Shown: in pieces, positions 43,487-51,365 of the stretch | How positions within the stretch are numbered: position 1 is the stretch's first letter | Layout: each line of letters opens with the position of its first letter | Origin: an uncultured bacterium | Lineage (GTDB): Bacteria > Verrucomicrobiota > Lentisphaeria > Victivallales > UBA1829 | Length of the DNA stretch: 64,000 nt | Assembly (NCBI GenBank): GCA_902778895.1 | Contig: CACYZF010000004.1 | Location: 195,821-259,820 of the forward strand | Direction: 5' to 3' | Program-made: the position numbers and the translations under genes | Notes under the pieces: model-generated | Told to the model about the DNA's origin: nothing | What the model saw: the letters and a program-made list of their open reading frames with translations, nothing else | Databases searched by the model: none

Positions 43487-43522
43487 TTATGACGTACTGT
43501 TTTTAAATACTATACGTCATAA
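43487..43522. promoter_or_regulatory. Operator of the toxin-antitoxin operon
   Basis: TTATGACGTA (43487-43496) and TACGTCATAA (43513-43522) are perfect 10-bp inverted repeats separated by 16 nt. The inner arm overlaps the AGGAGG of the antitoxin, and the spacer contains the A/T-rich -10 region. This is a probable binding site of the ribbon-helix-helix antitoxin dimer pair. Confidence 0.75.
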
Positions 43523-43600
43523 TGCGAAAAAGTCAAGCCGGAAACGTGAAAAAGTCTGGAGTAGAATATGTTGTGAGCGGACGGCGGGCCGGATGATTAA

Positions 43601-44164
43601 CTAGAACCACCACATGTCCCACCACAGGTCGGAGTGCAGTTTGTTCCTGTTGGCGCAGGTCGTGAAAAACGCGGCGACGTAGAAGAAGAGCAGAAGGATG
43701 ATCCCGGGCAGGATCGACGCCGCCCCCAGGGCGGAATGGACCGTGGAATATTTGTCAAGCGGCGTCATGCCGATCGCCGCCGCCGCGAGAACGACGATGA
43801 TGAGAATGGCACCGCGGGCCGCCTTCACGGACATATACTTGTAGTAAGCGATCATGAACCACCAGTACCGGGCCGCATAGAGCCAGAGCGCGAGCACAAG
43901 CGCGGCGTGGGATATGCGTTCGTAAAGCCGGCCCTTCAGCACAAACAGGAACAGCACGGCGAACACCGGCACGGCGAGCAGGGGCACGACCAGGAGCAGA
44001 CGGTTCATGCCGGTCGCGACTTTTTTCACGCGGTCCGGGACGACAAGCCGGCAGGTCATGATGCTTGTGAAGAGGAGAAACCCGCCTGAAAGCAGAATCA
44101 GGAGCGCGATGCCGCCGATGGCCAGCCAGTCGGGCGTCGTCTGTTCCGCAAGCAATACGAACAT
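43601..44164 (-). CDS. Small integral membrane protein, unknown function
   Basis: This 187-residue protein has about five membrane helices: WLAIGGIALLILLSGGFLLF, LLLVVPLLAVPVFAVLFLFV, SHAALVLALWLYAARYW, ARGAILIIVVLAAAAIGM and ILPGIILLLFFYVAAFF. The N-terminus is probably periplasmic. No family is recognised. A Trp-rich C-terminal end (DLWWDMWWF) is unusual. It follows the His-rich membrane protein gene by 39 nt on the same strand, so the two are probably one operon. Confidence 0.55.
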   Translation of the reverse strand: MFVLLAEQTTPDWLAIGGIALLILLSGGFLLFTSIMTCRLVVPDRVKKVATGMNRLLLVVPLLAVPVFAVLFLFVLKGRLYERISHAALVLALWLYAARYWWFMIAYYKYMSVKAARGAILIIVVLAAAAIGMTPLDKYSTVHSALGAASILPGIILLLFFYVAAFFTTCANRNKLHSDLWWDMWWF

Positions 44165-44203
44165 GGTTCCCCCTCGGATGTTTCCCTGCCGCAGTTCAGG
44201 CGG

Positions 44204-45109
44204 TCAGGGCTTCTGCTTGCCTTTGTACTCTTCGTACAGGCCGCCGTACCTGGAAACGAGCAGCACGCCGTCGTTACGGATCGCGTAACGGTAATTGCCG
44301 ACATGGTTGAGGTCCTTGTCTTCGACCAGAACGAACGGCTCGTCGCTTGCCTTCTTGCCCCTGCCGTGGTAGACATAGTGGTCGGCGGTGTATTTCGCCG
44401 CGGGCGCCGGCTTCTCGGGAAGTTCCGCCGGGAATGCCCCGTCGTTGAGCTCCGCGTATTCGATGCAGATGATCTGATAGTTGCGGAGACAGTCGCGGCA
44501 GGCGCTTCGGGCGTATTCTTCGGCGGGTTTCCCGCCACCCATCGGAATGGAGAAGATCAGAGCCGCGCCGAGCGCGGGGAGCAGTTTCAGCACGTTGCGC
44601 TGCCAGTGACGTTCGGCCTGCTGCATCAGGAAGAGCAGGATGCCGACCGCCGCCACAAGCGTGATCTGGAACGGGATGCGGATCAGGACCGCCTTGTTCA
44701 TGACCAGATATTCCTGCCAGCGGTAGAACGTCTCGGCGGAGGAGAAGCTGCCCTTGTGGGCGTTGAGCTGCGAAAGCACGATCCCCGAGTTCATGACGAA
44801 CAGGAAGAGGAGCGACAGGAAAAGCAGGATGTAGGGATACGCGTAAATCGTCTTGAAAAGCAGTTTGAGGTTGTCGAGGATTCCGGAGGGGGATAAGTTG
44901 AGAATGTGGAGATGGCGGTGGCGGTGATGGTGGTGATGATGGTGGTGATGCTTGTGTTCGCCGTCTTTGTGTTCGCCGTGCTTGTGCTTGTATTCATCAG
45001 GATTGGTGAAAGCCAGATTGTCGGTCGTGGAGACGTTCTCCGCGGCGGAAGCCGTCTGCGCGGTTTCGGGGACTTTCTTTTCTTCAGACTGATCTGAGGT
45101 TTGCGACAT
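44204..45109 (-). CDS. Histidine-rich membrane protein with pseudopilin-like C-terminal domain
   Basis: The 301-residue protein has an N-terminal cytoplasmic tail with a His cluster near residues 40-66 (HKHGEHKDGEHK followed by nine His in a row). Two to four membrane helices follow (ILLFLSLLFLFVMNSGIV, RIPFQITLVAAVGILLFLM, LKLLPALGAALIFSI). The C-terminal 100 residues form a soluble domain whose repeated YxI/AELNDGAFPAELP and GNYRYAIRNDGVLLV pattern recalls type II secretion minor pseudopilins. The His cluster may bind Ni, Zn or Co. It heads a two-gene operon. Its role is unknown. Confidence 0.55.
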   Translation of the reverse strand: MSQTSDQSEEKKVPETAQTASAAENVSTTDNLAFTNPDEYKHKHGEHKDGEHKHHHHHHHHHRHRHLHILNLSPSGILDNLKLLFKTIYAYPYILLFLSLLFLFVMNSGIVLSQLNAHKGSFSSAETFYRWQEYLVMNKAVLIRIPFQITLVAAVGILLFLMQQAERHWQRNVLKLLPALGAALIFSIPMGGGKPAEEYARSACRDCLRNYQIICIEYAELNDGAFPAELPEKPAPAAKYTADHYVYHGRGKKASDEPFVLVEDKDLNHVGNYRYAIRNDGVLLVSRYGGLYEEYKGKQKP

Positions 45110-45200
45110 GGAGACAACTCCTGATTATGATGGCGTTCTGCGGAAAGAGCCTAGAAACCGGCGTCCGCTTCGTGTTTTGTTTGAATTATTTTGAAATTAT

Positions 45201-45228
45201 AATATAGATTGAAAAATGATTTTTGCAA
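45201..45228 (-). promoter_or_regulatory. Candidate promoter of the His-rich protein operon, TTGCAA-N16-TATATT
   Basis: On the minus strand TTGCAA covers 45228-45223 and TATATT 45206-45201; the ATG is at 45109. Confidence 0.45.
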
Positions 45229-45270
45229 GAATTTTGAGGCAGGAAAATATATTTTTTTCCGAAAAAAGAT

Positions 45271-45738
45271 TCAGCGGGAGATTTGACCGGAGTCTTCTTT
45301 TGCCTGTTCCAGCAGCCAGTCGGCGAGATCCGGTTCGATCTCCTGTACCGGGATCATTACGAAATCGCGTTTTGCTGCCTCGGGATGCGGGATTTTTATA
45401 TTCGGCAGATCAATAGTCTCCTGTCCAAATAAGATAATGTCGAGGTCGAGCGTCCGCGACACGTGGTGCGCATGGTCGTTCGGACGTCCGTTGTCCGCCT
45501 CGATTTTCTGACATACCCGGAGCAGACCGGAAGCCGTGCCGTCCCAGAACCCCGACAGCGCGGCGTTCGTGAATTCCGGCGCGCCCGGTTCGCATCCGAG
45601 CGGATCGGTGCGGAGCAGAGACGAAAAACGCCGGATACGGAATCCGGCGTTGGAGAGTGCTTCAGAAGCCCGGCGGAAGGCTTCGGGGACGTCCCCGAGA
45701 TTTCCGCCGAGCGCAATGACGCAGAGCGTTTCGGCCAT
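45271..45738 (-). CDS. folK: 2-amino-4-hydroxy-6-hydroxymethyldihydropteridine diphosphokinase
   Basis: The 155-residue enzyme pyrophosphorylates the pterin in folate synthesis. Motifs are VIALGGNLGDVPEAFRRA at the start, LLRTDPLG near residue 42, and VSRTLDLDIILFGQE near residue 100, whose Asp pair binds Mg2+. The length is normal. Its ATG overlaps the serA stop by one nt (TGATG), so the two are translationally coupled even though their pathways are distinct; folate and serine both feed one-carbon metabolism. No terminator was seen after the stop. Confidence 0.94.
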   Translation of the reverse strand: MAETLCVIALGGNLGDVPEAFRRASEALSNAGFRIRRFSSLLRTDPLGCEPGAPEFTNAALSGFWDGTASGLLRVCQKIEADNGRPNDHAHHVSRTLDLDIILFGQETIDLPNIKIPHPEAAKRDFVMIPVQEIEPDLADWLLEQAKEDSGQISR

Positions 45739-47294
45739 CAGCAGTCGAACGTGAAGGCGTTGATCGCGTTGACGGCGGCAGCGATCTCCTTGACGAGGTC
45801 GGCCGGGACGGCGCTTTCGGCGTTCACCGCGAGGATCGAGCGGGAATTCTCGAGGCTGTGCGGCGCGCGGACGTCGGCGATGTTGATGTTGTTCTGGCCG
45901 AGGAGTCCGGTGATCTTGCCGATGATGCCGGGGGCGTCTTCGTATTCGACGAAGAGGTAGTTTCCGGCGGGGTGGATGTAGATGCCGTCGAACGAGTTGA
46001 TGCGGGAGACCATGAGACGGCCTTCGGCGATGGTGCCGCGGATGGAGATGCGTTCGGATCCGGCGATGAAGTCGAGCGTGATGGCTTCGCCGTAGTGCTT
46101 GCTCTCGTCGACTTCGCGGACGATGAACTGGATGCCGCGGGATTCGAGGTATTTCAGAGCCTCGTCCGCGCCGCTGAAGGCGTCGAACGGCGGGCAGATG
46201 GCGGCGGTGACCGGAGCGATCATCCACTTGGAGAATTGGTGGAGCTTGCCGTAGCAGCTGAGCTCGATCTTGGAGATCGCGCGGCCGTTCAGATAGGCGG
46301 CGCCGAGTCCGGCGAGCACGGAGGCGAGCTTCTGGTAGTTCGCGTCGAGTCCGTCCGGCACGCCCTTGTTCACGACGCAGGCGGTCACGCCGTCCTCGAA
46401 ATAGGCGACGGTCTGGTCTGCGGCGCGCTTGGCGGCGAGGAAGTTGGCTTCCTTCGTGCTGGCGCCGAGGTGCGGGAGCATGATGTCGGCGATGTCGGCC
46501 ACGGTCTTGTCGCCGGCGGCGTCCTTCGGGTAGACGTCGTTGCAGAAGATGAGGTCCTTTTCCTGCTTGGCGGCGCGGATGGCTTCTTCGTCGACGATGC
46601 CGGCGCGGGCGCAGTTCACGAGCATGGCGCCCTTCTTCATAAGGCCGAGCAGCTTGGCGTTGACCATGCCGCGGGTCTTGTCATTTTCCGGGATGTGCAG
46701 GGAGACGATGTCGGACTGCGCGAAGACTTCCTCGACCGTGCAGAGCTGGGCGCCGAGGTGGGCGGCCAGGTCGGCGGAAAGGATTGGGTCGTAGGCGAGG
46801 ATCTTCACGTCGAAGCCGGAGAGGCGCTTGATGAGCAGGCGGCCGATGTTGCCGAGGCCGAGGATGCCGACGGTTTTGCCGGTCAGTTCGCGGCCCATGA
46901 AGCTCTTCTTCTCCCATTTGCCGGCGCGAGTGGACAGGTCGGCCGGGACGAGCTTGCGGTAGGCGGCCAGGATCAGGGCGATGACTTCCTCGGCGACCGC
47001 GTTGGAGTTCGCGCCCGGGGTGTTCATGACGTCGATGCCGAGCTTGCGGGCGTGACGGATGTCGATGTTGTCGAAACCGGCGCCGGCGCGGACGACGAGC
47101 TTCAGGTCCTTCAGTCCATCCATGATCTCGGGCGTGACCTTCTCGCTGCGGACGATGATCGCGGATGCGTCGGAGTTCTCGGAGGCCAGATCGGCCAGCT
47201 GCACGTCCGGGTTCTGGACCACGGTGAAGCCGTGTTCGCTCAGGATTTTTTCAACGACCTTGTCGAGTTTGGTGGGAATGAGGACTTTTCTCAT
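45738..47294 (-). CDS. serA: D-3-phosphoglycerate dehydrogenase
   Basis: This 518-residue enzyme commits 3-phosphoglycerate to serine synthesis. It shows the NAD-binding motif TVGILGLGNIGRLL near residue 142, the substrate Arg in VNCARAGIVDEEA near 225 and the catalytic His in IMLPHLGAST near 275. The C-terminal half is the type with an intervening ASB domain (residues about 320-440) and a final ACT domain (FVEYEDAPGIIGKITGLLG) near 450. The ACT domain usually gives serine feedback inhibition, though regulation by this length class varies. ATG 47294 has AAGGAG upstream. Two hairpins lie in the leader. folK is coupled downstream. Confidence 0.96.
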   Translation of the reverse strand: MRKVLIPTKLDKVVEKILSEHGFTVVQNPDVQLADLASENSDASAIIVRSEKVTPEIMDGLKDLKLVVRAGAGFDNIDIRHARKLGIDVMNTPGANSNAVAEEVIALILAAYRKLVPADLSTRAGKWEKKSFMGRELTGKTVGILGLGNIGRLLIKRLSGFDVKILAYDPILSADLAAHLGAQLCTVEEVFAQSDIVSLHIPENDKTRGMVNAKLLGLMKKGAMLVNCARAGIVDEEAIRAAKQEKDLIFCNDVYPKDAAGDKTVADIADIMLPHLGASTKEANFLAAKRAADQTVAYFEDGVTACVVNKGVPDGLDANYQKLASVLAGLGAAYLNGRAISKIELSCYGKLHQFSKWMIAPVTAAICPPFDAFSGADEALKYLESRGIQFIVREVDESKHYGEAITLDFIAGSERISIRGTIAEGRLMVSRINSFDGIYIHPAGNYLFVEYEDAPGIIGKITGLLGQNNINIADVRAPHSLENSRSILAVNAESAVPADLVKEIAAAVNAINAFTFDC

Positions 47295-47306
47295 GCTTGT
47301 CTCCTT

Positions 47307-47354
47307 GTGCGTATACACGCACGGTTACGGTTGCTCCAAAAGCTTTTTGGAGCA
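47307..47354 (-). promoter_or_regulatory. Two inverted repeats in the serA 5' leader
   Basis: TGCTCCAAAA (47332-47341) pairs with TTTTGGAGCA (47345-47354), and GTGCGT (47307-47312) with ACGCAC (47317-47322). Both lie between the promoter -10 and the ATG, so they would be in the transcript's first 60 nt. They could be an operator, an mRNA-stability hairpin or a small attenuator; no T-run follows. Confidence 0.45.
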
Positions 47355-47357
47355 TAT

Positions 47358-47386
47358 AATATACACCGTAAATACCGAAGTTTCCA
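47358..47386 (-). promoter_or_regulatory. Promoter of serA-folK, TGGAAA-N17-TATATT
   Basis: TGGAAA covers 47386-47381 and TATATT 47363-47358 on the minus strand, 64 nt before the serA ATG. Confidence 0.6.
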
Positions 47387-47432
47387 CCCCCTTCCGTCAA
47401 ATAGTCCCGTTTCCACCTCGAAAAATGAAAGG

Positions 47433-47479
47433 AAAATACGGCGGCGTCCGGCGGACGAAAGGGTTTTTGCAGCCGCCGT
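47433..47479 (-). terminator. Probable terminator of the DeoR-E2-E3-E1 operon
   Basis: On the minus strand ACGGCGGC (47479-47472) pairs with GCCGCCGT (47445-47438) around a large loop with its own smaller GC hairpin, followed by ATTTT. It starts at the E1 stop codon. Confidence 0.45.
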
Positions 47480-49947
47480 CAGATCCCGAGGCGGTCCTGA
47501 CGCATCAGTTCCGGGTCGTGGAAATCCATGTGCGCCGTATAGCCGTCCAGCGGCAGGACGAGCGTGTGGATCGCGTCCATGATCCATTCCGGCTGCGGAT
47601 AGTAGCTCTTTTCCAGCTCGGGACACGGCGAAATCTCATTCGGAGCGCCGATCACGACGGGCGGCGCGTCCAAGTCATCGAAGCAGTAGCGCGCGATGCG
47701 GGCGGCCAGCGTCTGCGGCCAGGAACCGCGTTCGCAGGCGTCCGATACGATCAGGATACGTCCTGTTTTCCGAACGGACTGTGCGACGGGCTCGAAATCA
47801 AACGGCACGAGCGACCGCGCGTCAATGACTTCGGCGGAAAGATGGAATTCCTGTTCGAGGCGTTCCGCGGCCCGCATCGCCGGATAGAGCGCCGGGCCGA
47901 CCGTCAGGATCGTGAGGTCGTCTCCGGCACGTTTCGTGTCGGGCGTCCCGGGCGGGATCTCGTAATCTTCCTCCGGCACGCCGCCGGCATGGAACATCTC
48001 CGGCGTGTCGTACAGGCGCTGGCTTTCGAAAAATACCACGGGGTCGGACCCCGCGAGCGCCGCCGCCAGCATGCCTTTCGCGTCGTACGGAGTCGCCGGA
48101 TAAACGACCTTCAACCCGGGGATGTGCGTGCAGAGCGCCGTCCAGTCCTGGGCGTGCTGGGCTCCGTATTTCGCCCCCACGGAAACGCGCAGCACCACGG
48201 GCATCTGAAGCATGCCCGCCGACATCGCCTGCCATTTCGACAGCTGGTTGAACACCTCGTCCCCGGCGCATCCGATGAAGTCGCTGTACATGAGTTCGAT
48301 CAGCACGTGTCCGCCGCACATCCCGCAGCCGACCGCCGTACCGACGATCGCTGCCTCGGAGATCGGCGCGTTGAAGAGCCGGTGATAGGGCAGGGCTTCC
48401 GTCAGCCCGGTATATACGCCGTATGCGCCGCCCCAGTCACGGTTGTCCTCGCCGTAGATGACGAGCTTGTCGTCGGCGTATGCCCGGCTCAGGACTGCCT
48501 CGAACAGCGCGTCCCGGAGCGTGAATGCCTTCAGCCTGGAAACCGGTTTGCCGGCGGCGTCCAGGTGGAAACGCGTTTTCTCCTTAAGCTTCCTCCACCT
48601 TGCATTCTCCCCGATCGGCTGTGTGACGTCGCGACCGATGACTGCCGGCTGCGTTTCGCTTCGGCCGTTCGAGAAATTGTACTTGCGGAACGCGTCGGGT
48701 TCACGCGCGGGATCGGGCCGGGGCGAGACCGTCGTGTCCGCCGCCAGCCGTGTGAGCCGCGTGATATGTTCGACGATTCGAGCGTCTGTTGCTTCGAGAT
48801 CAGAGGAAGAAGCAAGTCCCGCCTCCGCCAGATTCTTCTGCATAGCCAAAATCGAATCCGCCTTGCGCCATTCCTCGATCTCCTCCTGCGAACGGTACGA
48901 GTTCGCGTCCGTGGCGGAGTGCCCCGCGTAACGGTATGTGATGGTTTCGAGGAAAACAGGACCCCGGTTCACCTCGATGAGAGCGCGTTTGCGCCGGAAG
49001 GCGTCGATCACGGCCAGCGGATCGTAGCCGTCGATGCGTTCCGCGTGCATGGCTTCCGGGTTCACTCCGGCGGCCACCCGCGCAGCGCATCCATAGGCCA
49101 TCGTTTCGCCCGCGGTCTGTCCGCCCATGCCGTAACAGTTGTTGATGCAGTTGAAAATGACCGGCAGGCCGCCGCGGTATCCTTCCTCCCACAGCATGTT
49201 GAACTGGTCCATGGCGGCGAAGTTCATCGCTTCCCAAACCGGGCCGCGTCCGAGCGCGCCGTCCCCGAAATTGCACACCACGAGCCCGCCGCTCCGGGTC
49301 ACTTTCCGGTAGAGCGCCGCTCCGGCGGCGATTCCCGCCGAACCGCCCACGATGGCGTTGTTCGGGTAGATGCCGAACGGCGGGAAGAAGACGTGCATGG
49401 AGTTGCCGTGTCCGCGGTTGAATCCGTTTGCGCGTCCGAAGACCTCGCAGATGAACCCGTAAAACAGAAAGTCCGCCGCGAGTTCGCGGATGTTGCCACT
49501 TTTTGTGTTTTTCTCCACGACGCGCAGGATGTCCGGCCGCGACTTCATGATGCCGTCGAGCTCGGATTCGTCCAGTGCCCGGATCGCGCGGAATCCGCGT
49601 GCCAGGAACTCGCCGTGGCTCCGGTGCGATCCGAAGATGATGTCGTCGCGACTGAGCGTGAACGCCATGCCGACGGCCGCCGCTTCCTGTCCGGTGGAGA
49701 GGTGCGCAGGGCCGGTGTAGTAGTATTCGATCCCGTTGTAGCTCTTGACCGTGCGGACGCCGTAGATCATGGTCTCGACCTCGCGGATGTACCGCATGTC
49801 GAGGTAGATAGCCTTCAGTTCCTCCGGGGAAAACGCTTTCCGTTCCTCTTCGAAACTCTTGTTGTACCGGTTCAGCGGGATCTCCGGCATTTCCAGCTGC
49901 CCCGCCCGCCTCAGATCCGAGGGATGGATGATCTGTGTTTTCGGCAT
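47479..49947 (-). CDS. Fused E1 alpha-beta subunit of a 2-oxoacid dehydrogenase complex
   Basis: The 822-residue protein joins the alpha (residues 1-430) and beta (about 455-822) chains of a thiamine-diphosphate E1. In the alpha half, GSHRSHGEFLARG and the ThDP motif GDGALGRGPVWEAMNFAA...NCINN are visible with EEIEEWRKADS. The beta half has VIYGEDNRDWGGAYG, NAPISEAAIVGTAVGCGM, ELMYSDFIGCAGDEV and the C-terminal SDACERGSW. Fused E1 subunits occur in branched-chain/acetoin-type dehydrogenases of several phyla. The 2-oxoacid substrate is unknown; pyruvate, branched-chain keto acids and acetoin are all possible. It follows the lpd gene by 15 nt. Confidence 0.9.
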   Translation of the reverse strand: MPKTQIIHPSDLRRAGQLEMPEIPLNRYNKSFEEERKAFSPEELKAIYLDMRYIREVETMIYGVRTVKSYNGIEYYYTGPAHLSTGQEAAAVGMAFTLSRDDIIFGSHRSHGEFLARGFRAIRALDESELDGIMKSRPDILRVVEKNTKSGNIRELAADFLFYGFICEVFGRANGFNRGHGNSMHVFFPPFGIYPNNAIVGGSAGIAAGAALYRKVTRSGGLVVCNFGDGALGRGPVWEAMNFAAMDQFNMLWEEGYRGGLPVIFNCINNCYGMGGQTAGETMAYGCAARVAAGVNPEAMHAERIDGYDPLAVIDAFRRKRALIEVNRGPVFLETITYRYAGHSATDANSYRSQEEIEEWRKADSILAMQKNLAEAGLASSSDLEATDARIVEHITRLTRLAADTTVSPRPDPAREPDAFRKYNFSNGRSETQPAVIGRDVTQPIGENARWRKLKEKTRFHLDAAGKPVSRLKAFTLRDALFEAVLSRAYADDKLVIYGEDNRDWGGAYGVYTGLTEALPYHRLFNAPISEAAIVGTAVGCGMCGGHVLIELMYSDFIGCAGDEVFNQLSKWQAMSAGMLQMPVVLRVSVGAKYGAQHAQDWTALCTHIPGLKVVYPATPYDAKGMLAAALAGSDPVVFFESQRLYDTPEMFHAGGVPEEDYEIPPGTPDTKRAGDDLTILTVGPALYPAMRAAERLEQEFHLSAEVIDARSLVPFDFEPVAQSVRKTGRILIVSDACERGSWPQTLAARIARYCFDDLDAPPVVIGAPNEISPCPELEKSYYPQPEWIMDAIHTLVLPLDGYTAHMDFHDPELMRQDRLGI

Positions 49948-49962
49948 CGTGTCCGTCCGGGG

Positions 49963-51339
49963 TTAAAGTTCCATCAATGCTGCGTCGCGCAGGACTTCCG
50001 CCACGGTCGGATGTGGAAACACCGTTTGCGCGAGCTCGGCGGCTGTCATGCGCCGTGTGATCGCCACGGCCATCGCCGGAATGATCTCCGACGCCGGATT
50101 TCCGAGCATGCATGCCCCGAGGATGCGTTTCTCTTCGTCCAGCACCAGTTTCATGATGCCGTTGCCGCCCTCGTTTTCCGCCTGGTACCGCCCGCTGAAA
50201 AGCAGCGGCAGTTTGACCGTCTTCACGTTCAGACCTTTTTCTGCCGCGGTCTCCTCGGTCTCACCGACGGACGCCGCCTCGGGATTCGTGTAGATGACCG
50301 ACGGGATCGCGTCATAGCTCATTTTGTCGTCAATGCCGCGAATTACGTTCACAGCGACTTCCGCCTCGCGGTACGCCGTGTGGGCCAGCATGGAAACGCC
50401 GTTTGCGTCCCCGGCTGCAAACACGCCCGGCACGTTTGTCTGCATCGTTTCATCCGTACGGATGCCGCCGTTTGAGCCGAGTTCGATTCCGAGCGATTCC
50501 AGCCCGATCCCCTGCGTGTTCGGTCTGCGTCCGGCGGCGACCAGGACCTTGTCCGCTTCCAGCGCGAATTCTTCGCCGTTGGCCTTTACCCCGCGGATTC
50601 GCCCTGTTTCAATCGACTGGATCCGGCTTCCGGTCAGGAATCTGACCCCGCGCGCCGTGTAATTCCGCTGAAGCAGTGCCGCGATGTCGCGGTCGATGCG
50701 TCCGCCGATGCGGTCGAGCATCTCGATGACCGTCACATCCGCCCCCGCGGAGTTGAAATACGAGGCCATTTCCAGGCCGATCGCCCCCGCGCCCATCACG
50801 ACGAGTTTCGACGGAACTTCGTTCATAGACAGGATTTCCCGGTTCGTGACCGCGAATCCGTCCGCAAGCGCCTCCTTCAGCCCGGGGATGGGCGGGACCG
50901 CGGCGGAAGATCCGGTCGCGATCAGTACTTTTTTCCCGGCAAACACCTCGCCGTCCGCCTCAATGACGAACTCACCCGCTTCGTTCCTTCCGGCCAGAAC
51001 GCCGTTTTTGCGAATGACGTTCGCGCGGGCCTTCTTCATCTGCATTTCCACGCCCGCGACGAGTTTCTTCACGATCTTGTCCTTGCGCGCCACCACGAAC
51101 GCATGGTCCAGCGCCACTTCCTTCGCCGTCACGCCATATTTTTCCGCGCCGCCTTTCGCGTAATCGTACAGCTTCGCGGAATACAGCATCGTCTTGGTCG
51201 GGATGCATCCCTCATTCAGGCAGACTCCGCCCAGAGTCTTTCCCTCGAAGATCGCCGTGTTCAGTCCGAAATGCCCGGCACGTTCCGTCGCACGGAATCC
51301 GGCAGGGCCGCCGCCCAGGATCAGAAGATCGTATGTCAT
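49963..51339 (-). CDS. lpdA: Dihydrolipoyl dehydrogenase (E3)
   Basis: The 458-residue flavoprotein reoxidises dihydrolipoyl groups with NAD+. It opens LLILGGGPAGFRATERAGHFG (FAD), has the redox disulfide in GGVCLNEGCIPTKTML near residue 39-52, the NAD-binding motif LVVMGAGAIGLEMASYF near 180, FAAGDANG near 310 and the interface His-Glu region TVFPHPTVAEVLRDA at the C-terminus. It is encoded between E2 and E1 in the same operon, so it is probably the dedicated E3. Confidence 0.95.
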   Translation of the reverse strand: MTYDLLILGGGPAGFRATERAGHFGLNTAIFEGKTLGGVCLNEGCIPTKTMLYSAKLYDYAKGGAEKYGVTAKEVALDHAFVVARKDKIVKKLVAGVEMQMKKARANVIRKNGVLAGRNEAGEFVIEADGEVFAGKKVLIATGSSAAVPPIPGLKEALADGFAVTNREILSMNEVPSKLVVMGAGAIGLEMASYFNSAGADVTVIEMLDRIGGRIDRDIAALLQRNYTARGVRFLTGSRIQSIETGRIRGVKANGEEFALEADKVLVAAGRRPNTQGIGLESLGIELGSNGGIRTDETMQTNVPGVFAAGDANGVSMLAHTAYREAEVAVNVIRGIDDKMSYDAIPSVIYTNPEAASVGETEETAAEKGLNVKTVKLPLLFSGRYQAENEGGNGIMKLVLDEEKRILGACMLGNPASEIIPAMAVAITRRMTAAELAQTVFPHPTVAEVLRDAALMEL

Positions 51340-51365
51340 GTTTTTACCCTTATGTTAAGTTAAAT

